DNA of 64,000 nucleotides from JAAYZH01 sp964479695 (GCA_964479695.1 CAYZSO010000003.1:1-64000); one strand, 5' to 3'; counted from the first letter of the stretch, positions 52,647 to 61,622 are shown. Translations and numbers: made by a program. Notes: generated by a model from the letters alone, not told the origin.

Positions 52647-52657
52647 AAAGGACAGCT

Positions 52658-53638
52658 ATGGGACTTTTGCATAAGGATGTTCTCGGGATGCAGCAACTGA
52701 GCGTTAGGGAGATTGATGATATTCTCGACACGGCACTCAACATGAAGAAAATTCTGGTTTCCGGCAATAAGAAAACGGCTTATTTGCAAGGGAAGACAGT
52801 GGTCACCTTGTTCTATGAAAATTCCACCCGAACGCGCATGAGCTTCGAATTGGCCGGGAAGTACCTGGGTGCGCAGGTCGCGAATATTTCTGCTTCGGGC
52901 TCTTCAGTGGCCAAAGGCGAGTCACTCTACGACACGGCGATGACGCTGGATGCCATGGCCGCGGATATGATCGTGATCCGCCACCAGGTATCCGGGGCAC
53001 CGCATTTTTTGGCACCCAACTTGGAGGCTTCGATCATCAATGCGGGCGATGGGATGGACGAACACCCGACGCAGGCGCTCTTGGATATGCTGACCATTCT
53101 GGAGAAGAAAGGCGGTTTCAACGGGCTCAAGGTAGCCATTGTCGGAGACTTGGCTCACTCGCGGGTGGCGCGGAGTAACATTTACGGACTGGCAAAAATG
53201 GGGGCGAAGGTATATTTGTATGGGCCGTCGACACTGATTCCGCCGGATTTGGCCGGATCCGGAGCTATTTTCTGCCATAGCATGGAAGAGGCACTTGACT
53301 CTGCCGACGTGGTGATGGGGCTAAGGCTCCAGCTGGAGCGCCAACAAAAAGGCTTGTTCCCGTCAATTAACGAGTACAGCCGTTTCTATGGCCTGAATGA
53401 GCAGAATATCAAGTGGGCGAGGGAAGACGCAATTGTGATGCACCCGGGGCCTGTGAACCGCGGCGCGGAAATTTCGGGTGGACTCGTTGACTCCCCCCAA
53501 TCTGTAATTAACGAACAGGTGACTTCCGGTGTGGCGATTCGCATGGCGGTCCTCTACCTTCTGAATCTCTACCGCAACCAGCACAAATTGGGCTATGGTG
53601 TCCCGCAGCTTCGAAAGGAATTTATTTATGAAGAATGA
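52658..53638 (+). CDS. pyrB: Aspartate carbamoyltransferase catalytic subunit
   Basis: A 326-aa enzyme forming carbamoyl aspartate. The carbamoyl-phosphate motif FYENSTRTRMSFELAGK (about 51-67), ASGSSVAKGESL, HPTQALLDMLTI and VMHPGPVNRGAEI are intact. No pyrI regulatory gene follows, so it probably acts as an unregulated trimer. It overlaps pyrC by 11 bp. Confidence 0.96.
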   Translation: MGLLHKDVLGMQQLSVREIDDILDTALNMKKILVSGNKKTAYLQGKTVVTLFYENSTRTRMSFELAGKYLGAQVANISASGSSVAKGESLYDTAMTLDAMAADMIVIRHQVSGAPHFLAPNLEASIINAGDGMDEHPTQALLDMLTILEKKGGFNGLKVAIVGDLAHSRVARSNIYGLAKMGAKVYLYGPSTLIPPDLAGSGAIFCHSMEEALDSADVVMGLRLQLERQQKGLFPSINEYSRFYGLNEQNIKWAREDAIVMHPGPVNRGAEISGGLVDSPQSVINEQVTSGVAIRMAVLYLLNLYRNQHKLGYGVPQLRKEFIYEE

Positions 53639-54953
53639 TCGATCACAAGAGAGACCCAGCGGCGTCATCCGAGGCGGCAGAATTGTCGAAGCCAGATCAA
53701 CCATTCGGGTGCCCTTCGGAGGTAAGGCGATTGGCCGCGACAGCGATGAGGTTAGGGATGTGTATTTCCGTAACGGAGCGATTTGCGAACCATTTGACGG
53801 CCCCTATGACTACGAAATTAATGCAAGAGGACGGCTCGTGTTGCCGGGTTTCGTCGACCTTCATGCCCATTTGCGCGATCCAGGTCAGGAGTATAAGGAA
53901 GACATCATTTCCGGTGCCGAGTCCGCTGCGGCGGGTGGCTTCACCTCGATTTGCTGTATGCCAAACACCGACCCTGTCGTCGATAACAAGGCCGTCGTAA
54001 AATATATCACGGAGAAAGCCACTGACGCTGCCGTCAACATTTACCCAATTGGCGCCGTGACGAAAGGCCAAAAAGGCGTGGAGCTCGCCGAAATCGGTCA
54101 GATGAAAGAAGCGGGGATTGTCGCTGTTTCAGATGACGGAACAGCCGTCTCCACCGCCGACCGCATGCTGAAGGGGATGCAGTATGCTTCCGACTTTGGC
54201 CTCGTTGTGATCGATCACTGCGAGGAAGATTCTTTCAAGGGGGGAACCATGAACGAAGGCCCTGCCTCCACGCGTATGGGTGAGCACGGGATTCCCTCGG
54301 TAGGCGAAGACATCATCGTCGCCCGCGACATCCTGCTGGCTGACTATTTGAAGCTCCCGGTGCACATTGCGCATGTCAGTACAGCGAGGTCCGTTGAGCT
54401 CATTCGTTTGGCCAAAGCCCGCGGTATCCACGTTACTGCGGAGACTTGCCCGCATTATTTCACTCTCACCGATGTGGCTTGTTTGGGCTTCGACGGGCTC
54501 ACCCGCGTGAACCCGCCGCTCAGGTCAGAGCACGACCGCTTGGCGATTTTGAACGGTTTGATGGATGGCACGATTGATGTTCTGGCGACCGATCACGCAC
54601 CGCACCACAAAGATGAGAAAGAGATCGAGTTTTCTCTGGCGAAGAATGGCATGATCGGTTTCGAGACGGCTTTTGGTCTGGCTTGGAAATACTTGGTTGA
54701 AGCGAGCCTTCTTTCCGCCATAGACCTGGTGCGCATTTTGTCAGCCAATCCAGCCGCCTTTCTGAAGATTCCGGGCGGTACTTTGGCCCAAACTGCCCCC
54801 GCCGACTTCGTCATCATCGACCCGCTGGCAAAATTCAAGTATGATCGTAAAAAGGCAGTCTCCAAGTCCAAGAACTCCCCGTTTGACGGCTTCGAGCTGC
54901 AAGGCAAAGTTCTCATGACGTTTAGGTCAGGAAAGCTGGTATTTGAATCATGA
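53628..54953 (+). CDS. pyrC: Dihydroorotase (type I)
   Basis: About 441 aa. The metal motif GFVDLHAHLRDPGQEYKEDI (about 78), CCMPNTDPVVD, HIAHVSTARSVELI and ATDHAPHHKDEKE are present. The start at 53628 lies within pyrB with AAGGAA upstream; an earlier in-frame ATG at 53595 has no site. The N-terminal ~25 residues are somewhat longer than usual. Confidence 0.95.
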   Translation: MKNDRSQERPSGVIRGGRIVEARSTIRVPFGGKAIGRDSDEVRDVYFRNGAICEPFDGPYDYEINARGRLVLPGFVDLHAHLRDPGQEYKEDIISGAESAAAGGFTSICCMPNTDPVVDNKAVVKYITEKATDAAVNIYPIGAVTKGQKGVELAEIGQMKEAGIVAVSDDGTAVSTADRMLKGMQYASDFGLVVIDHCEEDSFKGGTMNEGPASTRMGEHGIPSVGEDIIVARDILLADYLKLPVHIAHVSTARSVELIRLAKARGIHVTAETCPHYFTLTDVACLGFDGLTRVNPPLRSEHDRLAILNGLMDGTIDVLATDHAPHHKDEKEIEFSLAKNGMIGFETAFGLAWKYLVEASLLSAIDLVRILSANPAAFLKIPGGTLAQTAPADFVIIDPLAKFKYDRKKAVSKSKNSPFDGFELQGKVLMTFRSGKLVFES

Positions 54954-55888
54954 AAAATTTTATGGACAAGCTGATTGAAGCCATTGAAGAGAAGGAAAAT
55001 CCCACAGTTATGGGCCTCGATCCCAACTTGGATTTCATCCCCGAACCCATTGTCACAGATGTCTTAGCCCGAATCGAGGATCCGCAGGAGCGGGCAGCCG
55101 AAATGATTTTCCGGTTTAACCAAGGGCTTTTGGAAGCCGTTCACGGGATCATTCCCGCGGTTAAGCCCCAACTCGCCTATTACGAAATGTATGGTGCACC
55201 GGGGGTTGCGGCGTTTGCCAAGACCTGTAATTTGGCCAAAGCCATGGGCTTCCTCGTGATTGCGGATGGCAAGCGCAACGACATCGGCCAGACCGCCTCC
55301 GCTTATGCCGCCGGCTATCTGGGCGATATTACCTATCCTTGTGGTAAAACAGTTCGCTCCTATGCCGTCGATGCTTTGACGGTCAATCCCTACCTGGGCC
55401 GCGATGGCATTATGCCGTTTCTGGAAACAGGTAAACCTCATGAAAGGGGCGTTTTCGCTCTTGTCAGAACCTCGAATCCCAGCGCAACCGAAATCCAAGA
55501 TCAGCGCCTAATCGGCGGCCGCACCGTGTATGAAGCTGTCGCCGATCTGCTGGATACCTGGGGGGCAGACTATATCGGCGATTACGGCTATTCGGCTCTC
55601 GGTGCTGTGGTCGGAGCCACGTGGCCGGAAGAAGCCGGCAAACTGCGCCAAGCCCACCCGCATCTCTTTTTCCTGGTGCCGGGCTATGGCGCTCAGGGCG
55701 GCAATGCGGCCTCGGTCAAGCCCAATTTCGACAAAAACGGCCGCGGCGCCATCATCAACGCCTCACGCAGCCTGATTGCCGCCTGGAAAAAAGAAGGCGG
55801 CAACGGCAAAGACTACCAGGAAGCGACCCTCCGCGAGGCGCGCCTTATGCGTGACCAGCTCCGGCAAGCGCTGGTGAAAGGAATCTGA
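54950..55888 (+). CDS. pyrF: Orotidine 5'-phosphate decarboxylase (type 2, long)
   Basis: A 312-aa enzyme. The catalytic Lys/Asp array FLVIADGKRNDIGQTASAYA (about 99) and TVNPYLGRDGIMPFL identify the long actinobacterial/clostridial PyrF subfamily. It overlaps pyrC by 4 bp. Confidence 0.95.
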   Translation: MKNFMDKLIEAIEEKENPTVMGLDPNLDFIPEPIVTDVLARIEDPQERAAEMIFRFNQGLLEAVHGIIPAVKPQLAYYEMYGAPGVAAFAKTCNLAKAMGFLVIADGKRNDIGQTASAYAAGYLGDITYPCGKTVRSYAVDALTVNPYLGRDGIMPFLETGKPHERGVFALVRTSNPSATEIQDQRLIGGRTVYEAVADLLDTWGADYIGDYGYSALGAVVGATWPEEAGKLRQAHPHLFFLVPGYGAQGGNAASVKPNFDKNGRGAIINASRSLIAAWKKEGGNGKDYQEATLREARLMRDQLRQALVKGI

Positions 55889-55889
55889 C

Positions 55890-56708
55890 GTGCCCTCAAA
55901 CGAAACAGCCAATGAACCAAACAAAGGATTTGATCCTGTGCGCGAAGCGGTCGAGCACAGCACCATTCTCACTGCGAATGAAAGACTGAGTGAAAGGTTT
56001 TGCCGCTTGACCTTCCGTTGCCCCGACATTGCCCGTGAAGCCAAACCCGGCCAATTTGTCAATCTCGAGACGAAACAGTACTTGCGCCGTCCTTTGGCCG
56101 TAGCCACGACCGCGGCTGAGGAATTCACCGTAGGCATTGAAATCAAAGGCGAAGGCACCCGCCAGCTCAGCGAACTCGTTCCGGGCGACGAAGTCAATGT
56201 CCTGGGTCCACTTGGGCACGGATTCAACCTGCAAGACGCTGAGCAAATTGTGGTTGTGGGCGGAGGCACCGGAATTTTCCCACTGCAGTTGGCCTTACAA
56301 GAAGCCCGCAAGCAGGGCCTTCCGACCGTCGCCTGTTTCGGTTTCCGTTCACGCGACGAGAGCTTCCTGCTCGATGAGTTGGCTTCGCAGAGCGATGAGA
56401 CCTTTTTCACCTCGGATGCAGGCGATTTAGGAATCCCCGGAACGGTGATGGAGGCTTTGAAACAAGTGGAGTTCAACCCATACGCACGCATTTTCTGCGT
56501 TGGGCCAAAGCCGATGATGATCAGCGTGTCCCATTGGGCTGAAGAGCGGGGGATTTCTTGTGAGATTTCGATTGAAGAACACATGGCGTGCGGGATCGGC
56601 CTCTGCTTAACTTGTGTTTGCAAGGTACAAGACGGTGACGAAATTAAAAACGTGCGCTCTTGCATGGAAGGTCCGGTCTTCGACAGCCGCCGGATTATCT
56701 GGAGGTAA
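55890..56708 (+). CDS. pyrK: Dihydroorotate dehydrogenase electron transfer subunit
   Basis: A 272-aa FAD and [2Fe-2S] subunit passing electrons from PyrD to NAD+. FAD site YLRRPLAVAT, NAD site VVVGGGTGIFPLQLAL, and FeS Cys ligands in MACGIGLCLTCVCKV plus VRSCMEGPVF. GTG start 1 bp after the pyrF stop with AAAGGA upstream. Confidence 0.94.
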   Translation: MPSNETANEPNKGFDPVREAVEHSTILTANERLSERFCRLTFRCPDIAREAKPGQFVNLETKQYLRRPLAVATTAAEEFTVGIEIKGEGTRQLSELVPGDEVNVLGPLGHGFNLQDAEQIVVVGGGTGIFPLQLALQEARKQGLPTVACFGFRSRDESFLLDELASQSDETFFTSDAGDLGIPGTVMEALKQVEFNPYARIFCVGPKPMMISVSHWAEERGISCEISIEEHMACGIGLCLTCVCKVQDGDEIKNVRSCMEGPVFDSRRIIWR

Positions 56709-56711
56709 GCT

Positions 56712-57623
56712 ATGGATCTACGTGTAAAAGTCGGAACGTTAGAATTCGCGAATCCCCTAATCGCAGCGTCTGGGACGTGCGGCTTTGGCCGAGAAATTAG
56801 CAACCTCTACGATCCTGCCGTCTGGGGCGGAATCTCGAGCAAGGGACTGACTGTGAAGGAGCGGCTGGGTAACCCGGTGCCGCGCGTTGCGGAAACCGCC
56901 TCAGGAATGCTGAATGCTGTGGGCCTGCAGAATCCCGGCCTGCGCAATTTTCTGGCCGAGGAGCTGCCATACATGGCGAGTTTAGGCACTCGTGTTATTG
57001 TGAACGCTGCCGGCCATTCGACCGATGACTATCTGGAGTTGGTTGAGACATTGGGGAGGGAACCACTGGTCGATGCGATTGAGCTCAATTTTTCGTGCCC
57101 GAATGTGACGGAAGGTTGCATGACCATTGGCTCTGATCCGAGGCAAATTGAATGGCTCGTCAAGCAACTTCGAGCGCTTACCGCGAAGCCGCTCTGGGTT
57201 AAACTGACCCCCAACATCACCTCTATCGGTGATGCGGCTCGTGCCGCCGAAGCCGCCGGCGCCGACGCCGTCAGCCTGGTCAACACTTTTTTGGCGATGC
57301 GAATTGACATTCGAACCAGGCGACCGATTCTTGCGAACAACACCGGCGGCCTGTCAGGCCCTGCGATCAAGCCTATTGCGCTGCGGATGGTTCAGGAAGT
57401 CTACGAGGCTGTGAAAATTCCGGTGGTGGGTATGGGCGGCATTTCCTCCGCGGAAGATGTTATTGAATTCATGCTGGCCGGTGCTTCGGCAGTCCAAATC
57501 GGCACTGCCCAACTGATTCACCCCTATTTGCCGCTTGAGATTCTTGACGCATTGCCCCCTCTGCTCGAGGAATTGGGCTTTGCGAGCATGGCTGATGTAA
57601 CCGGCAAGTTGGAGATGTATTAG
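56712..57623 (+). CDS. pyrD: Dihydroorotate dehydrogenase, class 1B catalytic subunit
   Basis: A 303-aa FMN enzyme: NPLIAASGTCGFG, the active-site Cys in IELNFSCPNV (about 130), and GVGGI-type VVGMGGISSAEDVIEFMLAGASAVQIGTA (FMN phosphate site, start about 237). Partner of PyrK; 3-bp gap. Confidence 0.95.
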   Translation: MDLRVKVGTLEFANPLIAASGTCGFGREISNLYDPAVWGGISSKGLTVKERLGNPVPRVAETASGMLNAVGLQNPGLRNFLAEELPYMASLGTRVIVNAAGHSTDDYLELVETLGREPLVDAIELNFSCPNVTEGCMTIGSDPRQIEWLVKQLRALTAKPLWVKLTPNITSIGDAARAAEAAGADAVSLVNTFLAMRIDIRTRRPILANNTGGLSGPAIKPIALRMVQEVYEAVKIPVVGMGGISSAEDVIEFMLAGASAVQIGTAQLIHPYLPLEILDALPPLLEELGFASMADVTGKLEMY

Positions 57624-57901
57624 GGTTAGTAGTGGTTGGTGATGGTGGTGATGGTGGTGGTTTGGTTTGAGTGGTTTTTTGGTTGGTGATGGTGGTGGCT
57701 AGTGATGGTTGTGGTGGTTGGTTATGGTGGTGGTTGGTGATGGAGTTTGGTTGCTGACGGGATTTGGTCAAGGGATGTAAGTGAAACTGTGCCAGACATA
57801 GCCATTGGACCTGCACCAGAGTGGACGCTTCCAAAGTGGACGTTGTAGAGTGGGCGCTCCAGAGTGGACGCTGTAGTAAAGATGAAAATTGGGAGAGCAT
57901 C
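57624..57901 (+). other. pyrD-pyrE spacer with GGT-rich and 14-15-bp repeats
   Basis: Bases 57630-57760 are GGTGATGGTGG-type low-complexity sequence. Bases 57816-57873 hold four units (CCAGAGTGGACGCTT, CCAAAGTGGACGTTG, TAGAGTGGGCGCT, CCAGAGTGGACGCTG), ending ~30 bp before pyrE. Confidence 0.75.
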
Positions 57902-58855
57902 ATGAACGAAGCAGAGAAGAAAATCGCGAAAAGTCTATTTCAAACAGAAGCACTTATGGTTGCACCGGCTGACCACCCATTCTGGTACACTTCCGGCACC
58001 TTGGGTCCTTACTTTATTAATACGCATTATTTGTTTGGTGGGAAGCGGAAGGCAGATGAACTTCTGGCTCTGATTGATGAAGCCTTGAAAGGGGATCGAT
58101 TGGAGCTGCCTTCGTTGGTAGGCGGCGCCTGCCTTGCGCATTATGAGCAGGGTGCAAACGGTAAGAGTTGTGAGACCACTGAGGGTGCTGGGAAAGACGA
58201 GAAATTTGGGAAAGACGGGAAAGGTTCAAACGTTGAGAAAGATCGATCCTTCAGGGATCTGATGGATTATGCCTTAACTCGCATCGGCAACTCCGGCACA
58301 AATTATGATGCGATTTCCGGTGGAGAGCGGAGGGACTTCTATTTTTCCTATGTACTCGCTGAAAAGGCCGGTGTTCCGCATGTCACCTTATTCAAGGACA
58401 ACTCCGCTGTGGTCACAGATCCCGGATTTCGTAATGCAAGATGGCTCGGTGCAGGAGACTTACAAGATATGCGAGTTTTGCATGTTGCGGATTTGGTCAC
58501 CGAAGCTTCAAGCTACGTACGCAACTGGCTCCCTTCTCTGCACAATTTCGGGGCGGAGATAAGCGAGACTTTGGCCGTTGTCGATCGTAAGCAGGGGGGC
58601 AAAGAAATTCTCGCCAATGAGGGGGTGGACCTCATCGCACTGATCACACTGGATCAAGATTTCTTTGCTGAAGCAGTCGCTACAGGCCATATCTCGGCTA
58701 CCCAAAGGGATGGCATCTTAGCCTTTCAGAAAGATCCGCATGGTTACATGCGTGATTTCCTGACTTCTCACCCGAACTTCATCACCACCGAACTGGCCGC
58801 AGGTGGCAAAGCCGCCGAACGCGCCCAAAGGGCCATCGACAATGGTTTCGTGTAA
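57902..58855 (+). CDS. pyrE: Divergent orotate phosphoribosyltransferase
   Basis: About 317 aa. Residues ~150-260 follow the OPRT order (ISGGERRDFYFSYVLAEKAG, VLHVADLVTEASSYVRNWLPSL, VVDRKQGGKEILANEGVDLIAL). The PRPP loop reads ADLVTEASS where DD-x-x-T-T-G is usual, so binding residues are changed. A Lys/Glu/Gly-rich segment (about 83-115, KSCETTEGAGKDEKFGKDGK) looks like an inserted repeat. Position right after pyrD supports a role in UMP synthesis. GGGAGAG lies upstream of the ATG at 57902. Confidence 0.7.
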   Translation: MNEAEKKIAKSLFQTEALMVAPADHPFWYTSGTLGPYFINTHYLFGGKRKADELLALIDEALKGDRLELPSLVGGACLAHYEQGANGKSCETTEGAGKDEKFGKDGKGSNVEKDRSFRDLMDYALTRIGNSGTNYDAISGGERRDFYFSYVLAEKAGVPHVTLFKDNSAVVTDPGFRNARWLGAGDLQDMRVLHVADLVTEASSYVRNWLPSLHNFGAEISETLAVVDRKQGGKEILANEGVDLIALITLDQDFFAEAVATGHISATQRDGILAFQKDPHGYMRDFLTSHPNFITTELAAGGKAAERAQRAIDNGFV

Positions 58856-58887
58856 GAGTTGGTTTGGCCACACTTGACTACACCACA

Positions 58888-58927
58888 TTTGACTACATAA
58901 GTTTAATTTTAAACTTATGTAGTCAAA
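58888..58927. terminator. Hairpin terminator, GACTACATAAGTTT family
   Basis: TTTGACTACATAAGTTT-aatttt-AAACTTATGTAGTCAAA, a perfect 17-bp stem 30 bp after the pyrE stop. Confidence 0.85.
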
Positions 58928-59040
58928 ACTGATTTCTCATCCCCCGTGGGGTGCGTGGTGTGGCCTCTTTCATTTTCACAGCAAATTTCGTACACTTGTC
59001 GCAAGAACATTTCATGATTCTTCCGGGAAGGGTTACCGAT

Positions 59041-60102
59041 ATGACGGCTGATCAAGATTCGTCTTCGAGCGAACAAAAAACCACTCAAGAAACAAACCAA
59101 GAACCATTGCGAGGATCAACTTCGCCAGCGGGACAGGCAGAGGGACAGGCAGCGGAACAGGCGGCGGAACAGGCGCAAAGCGAAGAACCAACGCCCAACC
59201 AAACAGGCTATGGCAGATTCCCTCGATACAAGATTTCTTCTTCGCAACTTTTTCAGCACAGTTTGCCTAAGCGGGCGGCCTTGGTGATTATCGGAAGTTT
59301 TATTATGGCTTTGTCCATGAATCTTCTAATTGAACCGGGTGGGATACTGCCGGGTGGTTTCGTCGGCTTAACGAAATTAATTCAGCGAATTCTTGTAAGG
59401 TATTGGGGAATCGAAGTTCCTTATACCGTTCTCAATGTCAGTTTCAATCTGATCCCAGCTCTCTACGCATTTTTCAATGTAGGGAAACGATTCGTTATTT
59501 TATCCTTTCTGTCCATCGCAGTTTCGAGTTTCTTGATTGATTTACTGCCGGTCTATTCTCTGACACAGGACATGTTCTTGATCGCGATTTTTGCCGGCTT
59601 GATCAATGGCGTTGGACTTTCAATCATCTTGAACGCGGACGCTAGTGCAGGGGGGACGGATTTCATTGCGATGGCTTTGTCCAACAAATATAATGTGGCA
59701 ACATGGAATTACTTTCTAATCTTCAACGCACTGATTTTGGGGATCTCCGCCTATTTCTTTAGTGTGGACAAAGCCCTCTACTCCATCATCATGCAGTTCA
59801 TTAGTACTCAAGTGGTGAATCAAGGGCACTTGCGCTACCAGAGACGTACTGCGTTCATCATTACGAGCGATCCGGAGCCTTTGGCCAAAGAACTCATGAA
59901 AATTACCCATCACGGCGTGACCTCCTTCCAAGGCATCGGCTGCTACAGCGGCAAAGAACAATACATGCTCTACATGGTGGTTGGCCGCAAAGATATTCGC
60001 AAGATCAAAGCCTACCTCAAAACCCAAACACCGCAAGTTTTCCTAAACGTCACCGACTCGGAGCAGCTCGGCGGAAATTTCTATGTAGAGCCGATGAATT
60101 AA
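59041..60102 (+). CDS. YitT family (DUF161/DUF2179) membrane protein
   Basis: About 353 aa. A ~60-residue polar N-terminus with repeats (GQAEGQAAEQAAEQAQ) precedes five or six hydrophobic helices (AALVIIGSFIMALSMNLLIEPG..LPGG, the YitT hallmark, about 75) and a C-terminal DUF2179 domain (RRTAFIITSDPEPLAKELMK, RKDIRKIKAYLKT). Transport role suspected but unproven. The start at 59041 has GGAAGGG upstream; in-frame ATGs at 58951 and 59014 lack good sites. Confidence 0.85.
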   Translation: MTADQDSSSSEQKTTQETNQEPLRGSTSPAGQAEGQAAEQAAEQAQSEEPTPNQTGYGRFPRYKISSSQLFQHSLPKRAALVIIGSFIMALSMNLLIEPGGILPGGFVGLTKLIQRILVRYWGIEVPYTVLNVSFNLIPALYAFFNVGKRFVILSFLSIAVSSFLIDLLPVYSLTQDMFLIAIFAGLINGVGLSIILNADASAGGTDFIAMALSNKYNVATWNYFLIFNALILGISAYFFSVDKALYSIIMQFISTQVVNQGHLRYQRRTAFIITSDPEPLAKELMKITHHGVTSFQGIGCYSGKEQYMLYMVVGRKDIRKIKAYLKTQTPQVFLNVTDSEQLGGNFYVEPMN

Positions 60103-60155
60103 CGGTGGGGGGCGACTTAGTCGAGGCGATTTTGGCGGCGTATTCCTCCTGATCG

Positions 60156-60187
60156 ACTACATAAGTTTAATTTTATACTTATGTAGT
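60156..60187. terminator. Hairpin terminator, ACTACATAAGTTTA family
   Basis: ACTACATAAGTTTA and TATACTTATGTAGT pair with one mismatch, 55 bp after the YitT stop. Confidence 0.75.
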
Positions 60188-60264
60188 GAGTTCGTTGTTG
60201 GCGGAGCGGTTTTGGCGACGAATTTCTCCTGAATTTGTTCTCCGGAGCTTAGAGTAACCGTTAT

Positions 60265-60512
60265 CTTGTTTCCAGTTTGGTTGGGATCAGGAAACTTGCG
60301 ACATCGGTTTGACAGACTCAGCACTTTGAAAGGTATTTCCCTCTTAGTTCCGTGCTTATTTTGGCTGTGCAGCCGTTGAAGTCAGTATTCATTCAATAAT
60401 TTCTGTCTCCAGGTCAGTAATCATTCATCTGGCTCAAAATAAGTGTCATGGACACCTCTGGAAAATATTTGTTGTCGCAAGTTTCCTGATCCGAACCAGT
60501 TTGGAAATTTAT
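60265..60512. repeat. Inverted repeat pair, possible MITE or large stem-loop
   Basis: A perfect 20-bp pair, GGATCAGGAAACTTGCGACA (60284-60303) and its reverse complement (60474-60493), extends outward imperfectly to about 40 bp (TTTCCA..TGGTT.GGATC). About 170 bp lie between the arms, with no reading frame. Confidence 0.7.
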
Positions 60513-60928
60513 ATCCTTCTATCTTGTCAAACTGTTCTGATTAACAAGTTAGATAAAATCATAACAGGACTTATTATGAGAAATGAGAAGCCTGTTTTTC
60601 TTAATCAGCTGAATGCGGAGTTTACCGTACTTGTAACAATAAGTGGCTGTATGCGTTCCTACCTAAGGAGTGGGACAAAAAATATTGCCGCACTTCTAGC
60701 AATAAGCGGAACGATGCGTTCCTTCCACGTTAGTTGGATGAAGGGGTGAAGGGATGAAGGGATGAAGGGATAATCAGATGTGATCTACACAGCTGTGATG
60801 TGATGTGATGTGATGTGATGTGATCTGATCTGATCTGATCTGATCTGGTCTGATCTGGTCTGGTCTGGCTGGTCTGGCTGGTCTGGCTGGTCTGGTTCTG
60901 TTGGCACTTGCGGAAAATCTAACTTTTC

Positions 60929-60934
60929 TATAAT
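60929..60934 (+). promoter_or_regulatory. -10 box of tRNA-Ser
   Basis: TATAAT 15 bp before the mature tRNA 5' end, with TTGCGG at 60908-60913 as a possible -35 (short 15-bp spacing). Confidence 0.55.
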
Positions 60935-60948
60935 ATAAGCAAGCACAC

Positions 60949-61040
60949 GGAGAGCTGGTCGAGTTGGCTTAAGGCACCGGTCTTGAAAACCGACGGAGGC
61001 TAATACCCTCCCGTGGGTTCGAATCCCACGCTCTCCGCCA
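60949..61040 (+). tRNA. tRNA-Ser (anticodon UGA)
   Basis: A 92-nt class II tRNA with encoded CCA. Acceptor GGAGAGC/GCTCTCC, anticodon stem CGGTC-TTGAAAA-CCG with TGA in the loop, a long variable arm (CGGAGGCTAATACCCTCCCG) and T-arm GTGGGTTCGAATCCCAC. Its 3' end is the attachment site of the adjoining element. Confidence 0.95.
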
Positions 61041-61042
61041 AA
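61023..61042. mobile_element. Attachment site (tRNA side)
   Basis: ATCCCACGCTCTCCGCCAAA covers the tRNA-Ser 3' end and is repeated exactly at 62779-62798. Confidence 0.85.
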
Positions 61043-61045
61043 ACA

Positions 61046-61074
61046 AAGCCCAGAAACTCAACGTTTCCGGGCTT
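61046..61074 (+). terminator. Terminator after tRNA-Ser
   Basis: AAGCCCAGAAAC-tcaac-GTTTCCGGGCTT with TTTTT following; it lies inside the integrated element. Confidence 0.8.
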
Positions 61075-61107
61075 TTTCATTTTTACTTGTTGCACTTTTG
61101 TTGCACT

Positions 61108-61622
61108 TTATGAAATGATCTTAGTAAAAAGTTTGTTTATTGCATCTCCTGTTTCGATGTGGTCATCATCAAGCGCGTGAATATAAACTCCTGTATCCAT
61201 GCCTTCCGAATGGCCTAGCGTTAGCTTTAATTGCTCCGTAGTGGGTGCAGACTTCGCAAGGCTGGCAAAGTATGACGCAGACGATAAGGCGTGATATCCG
61301 TCATATTGTTTTTGAGGCAGTAGCGATGCAAACGTACGCGACACCAGTAGTGATTGATCGGCGTTCCGTCTCGTTGCTCGAAGACGTAAGGCGAAAGAAC
61401 GTCGCATTGCTTGCGCTATTCTCTGGCGCGTGCAAGGATGTCTTCTGCTAGCGGGATTATGCATTCCGTTCTGATTGCGTTCTTGTTTTTGCCGCCTGTG
61501 ATCTGGCCTCTGTCGTTGTATGCTTGATTGATATTAATTTGCGACTCTGTAATATCTTCCCAGCGTAGACCGTAGACTTCACCGGGACGGAAACCGTAAA
61601 GCAAAATAAATTGCCATGCCAT
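61108..61622 (-). pseudogene. Tyrosine recombinase (phage integrase) remnant, frameshifted
   Basis: Pieces of the catalytic domain lie in different frames. LLYGFRPGEVYGLRWEDI (Arg I) is in one frame ending near 61416. SPYVFEQRDGTPINHYWCR, then NNMTDITPYRLRHTLPALR (the HxLR-type box), lies in a second. LKLTLGHSEGMDTGVYIHAL (late His and Tyr box) lies in a third. The N-terminal arm and core-binding domain are missing. The frame changes and truncation make it non-functional. Confidence 0.85.

Larger units (their letters stand above)
60188..60948. other. Gene-poor region: inverted repeat, short repeats, tRNA promoter
   Basis: No supported protein gene. It holds a long inverted repeat (60265-60512), a duplicated segment CAATAAGYGG..TGCGTTCCT (60638-60660 and 60700-60725), GATGAAGG repeats (60735-60770), a long array of TGATGTGA/TCTGATC/TGGTCTGGC units (60795-60895) and TATAAT at 60929-60934 before the tRNA. 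Confidence 0.65.

Noticed and set aside
60501..60749. Possible 82-aa protein upstream of tRNA-Ser
   Set aside because: No ribosome-binding site, spans the inverted repeat and duplicated segments, and resembles no family.
61108..61622. Functional integrase through programmed frameshifting
   Set aside because: At least two frame changes plus loss of the N-terminal domains are visible, which is better explained by decay.
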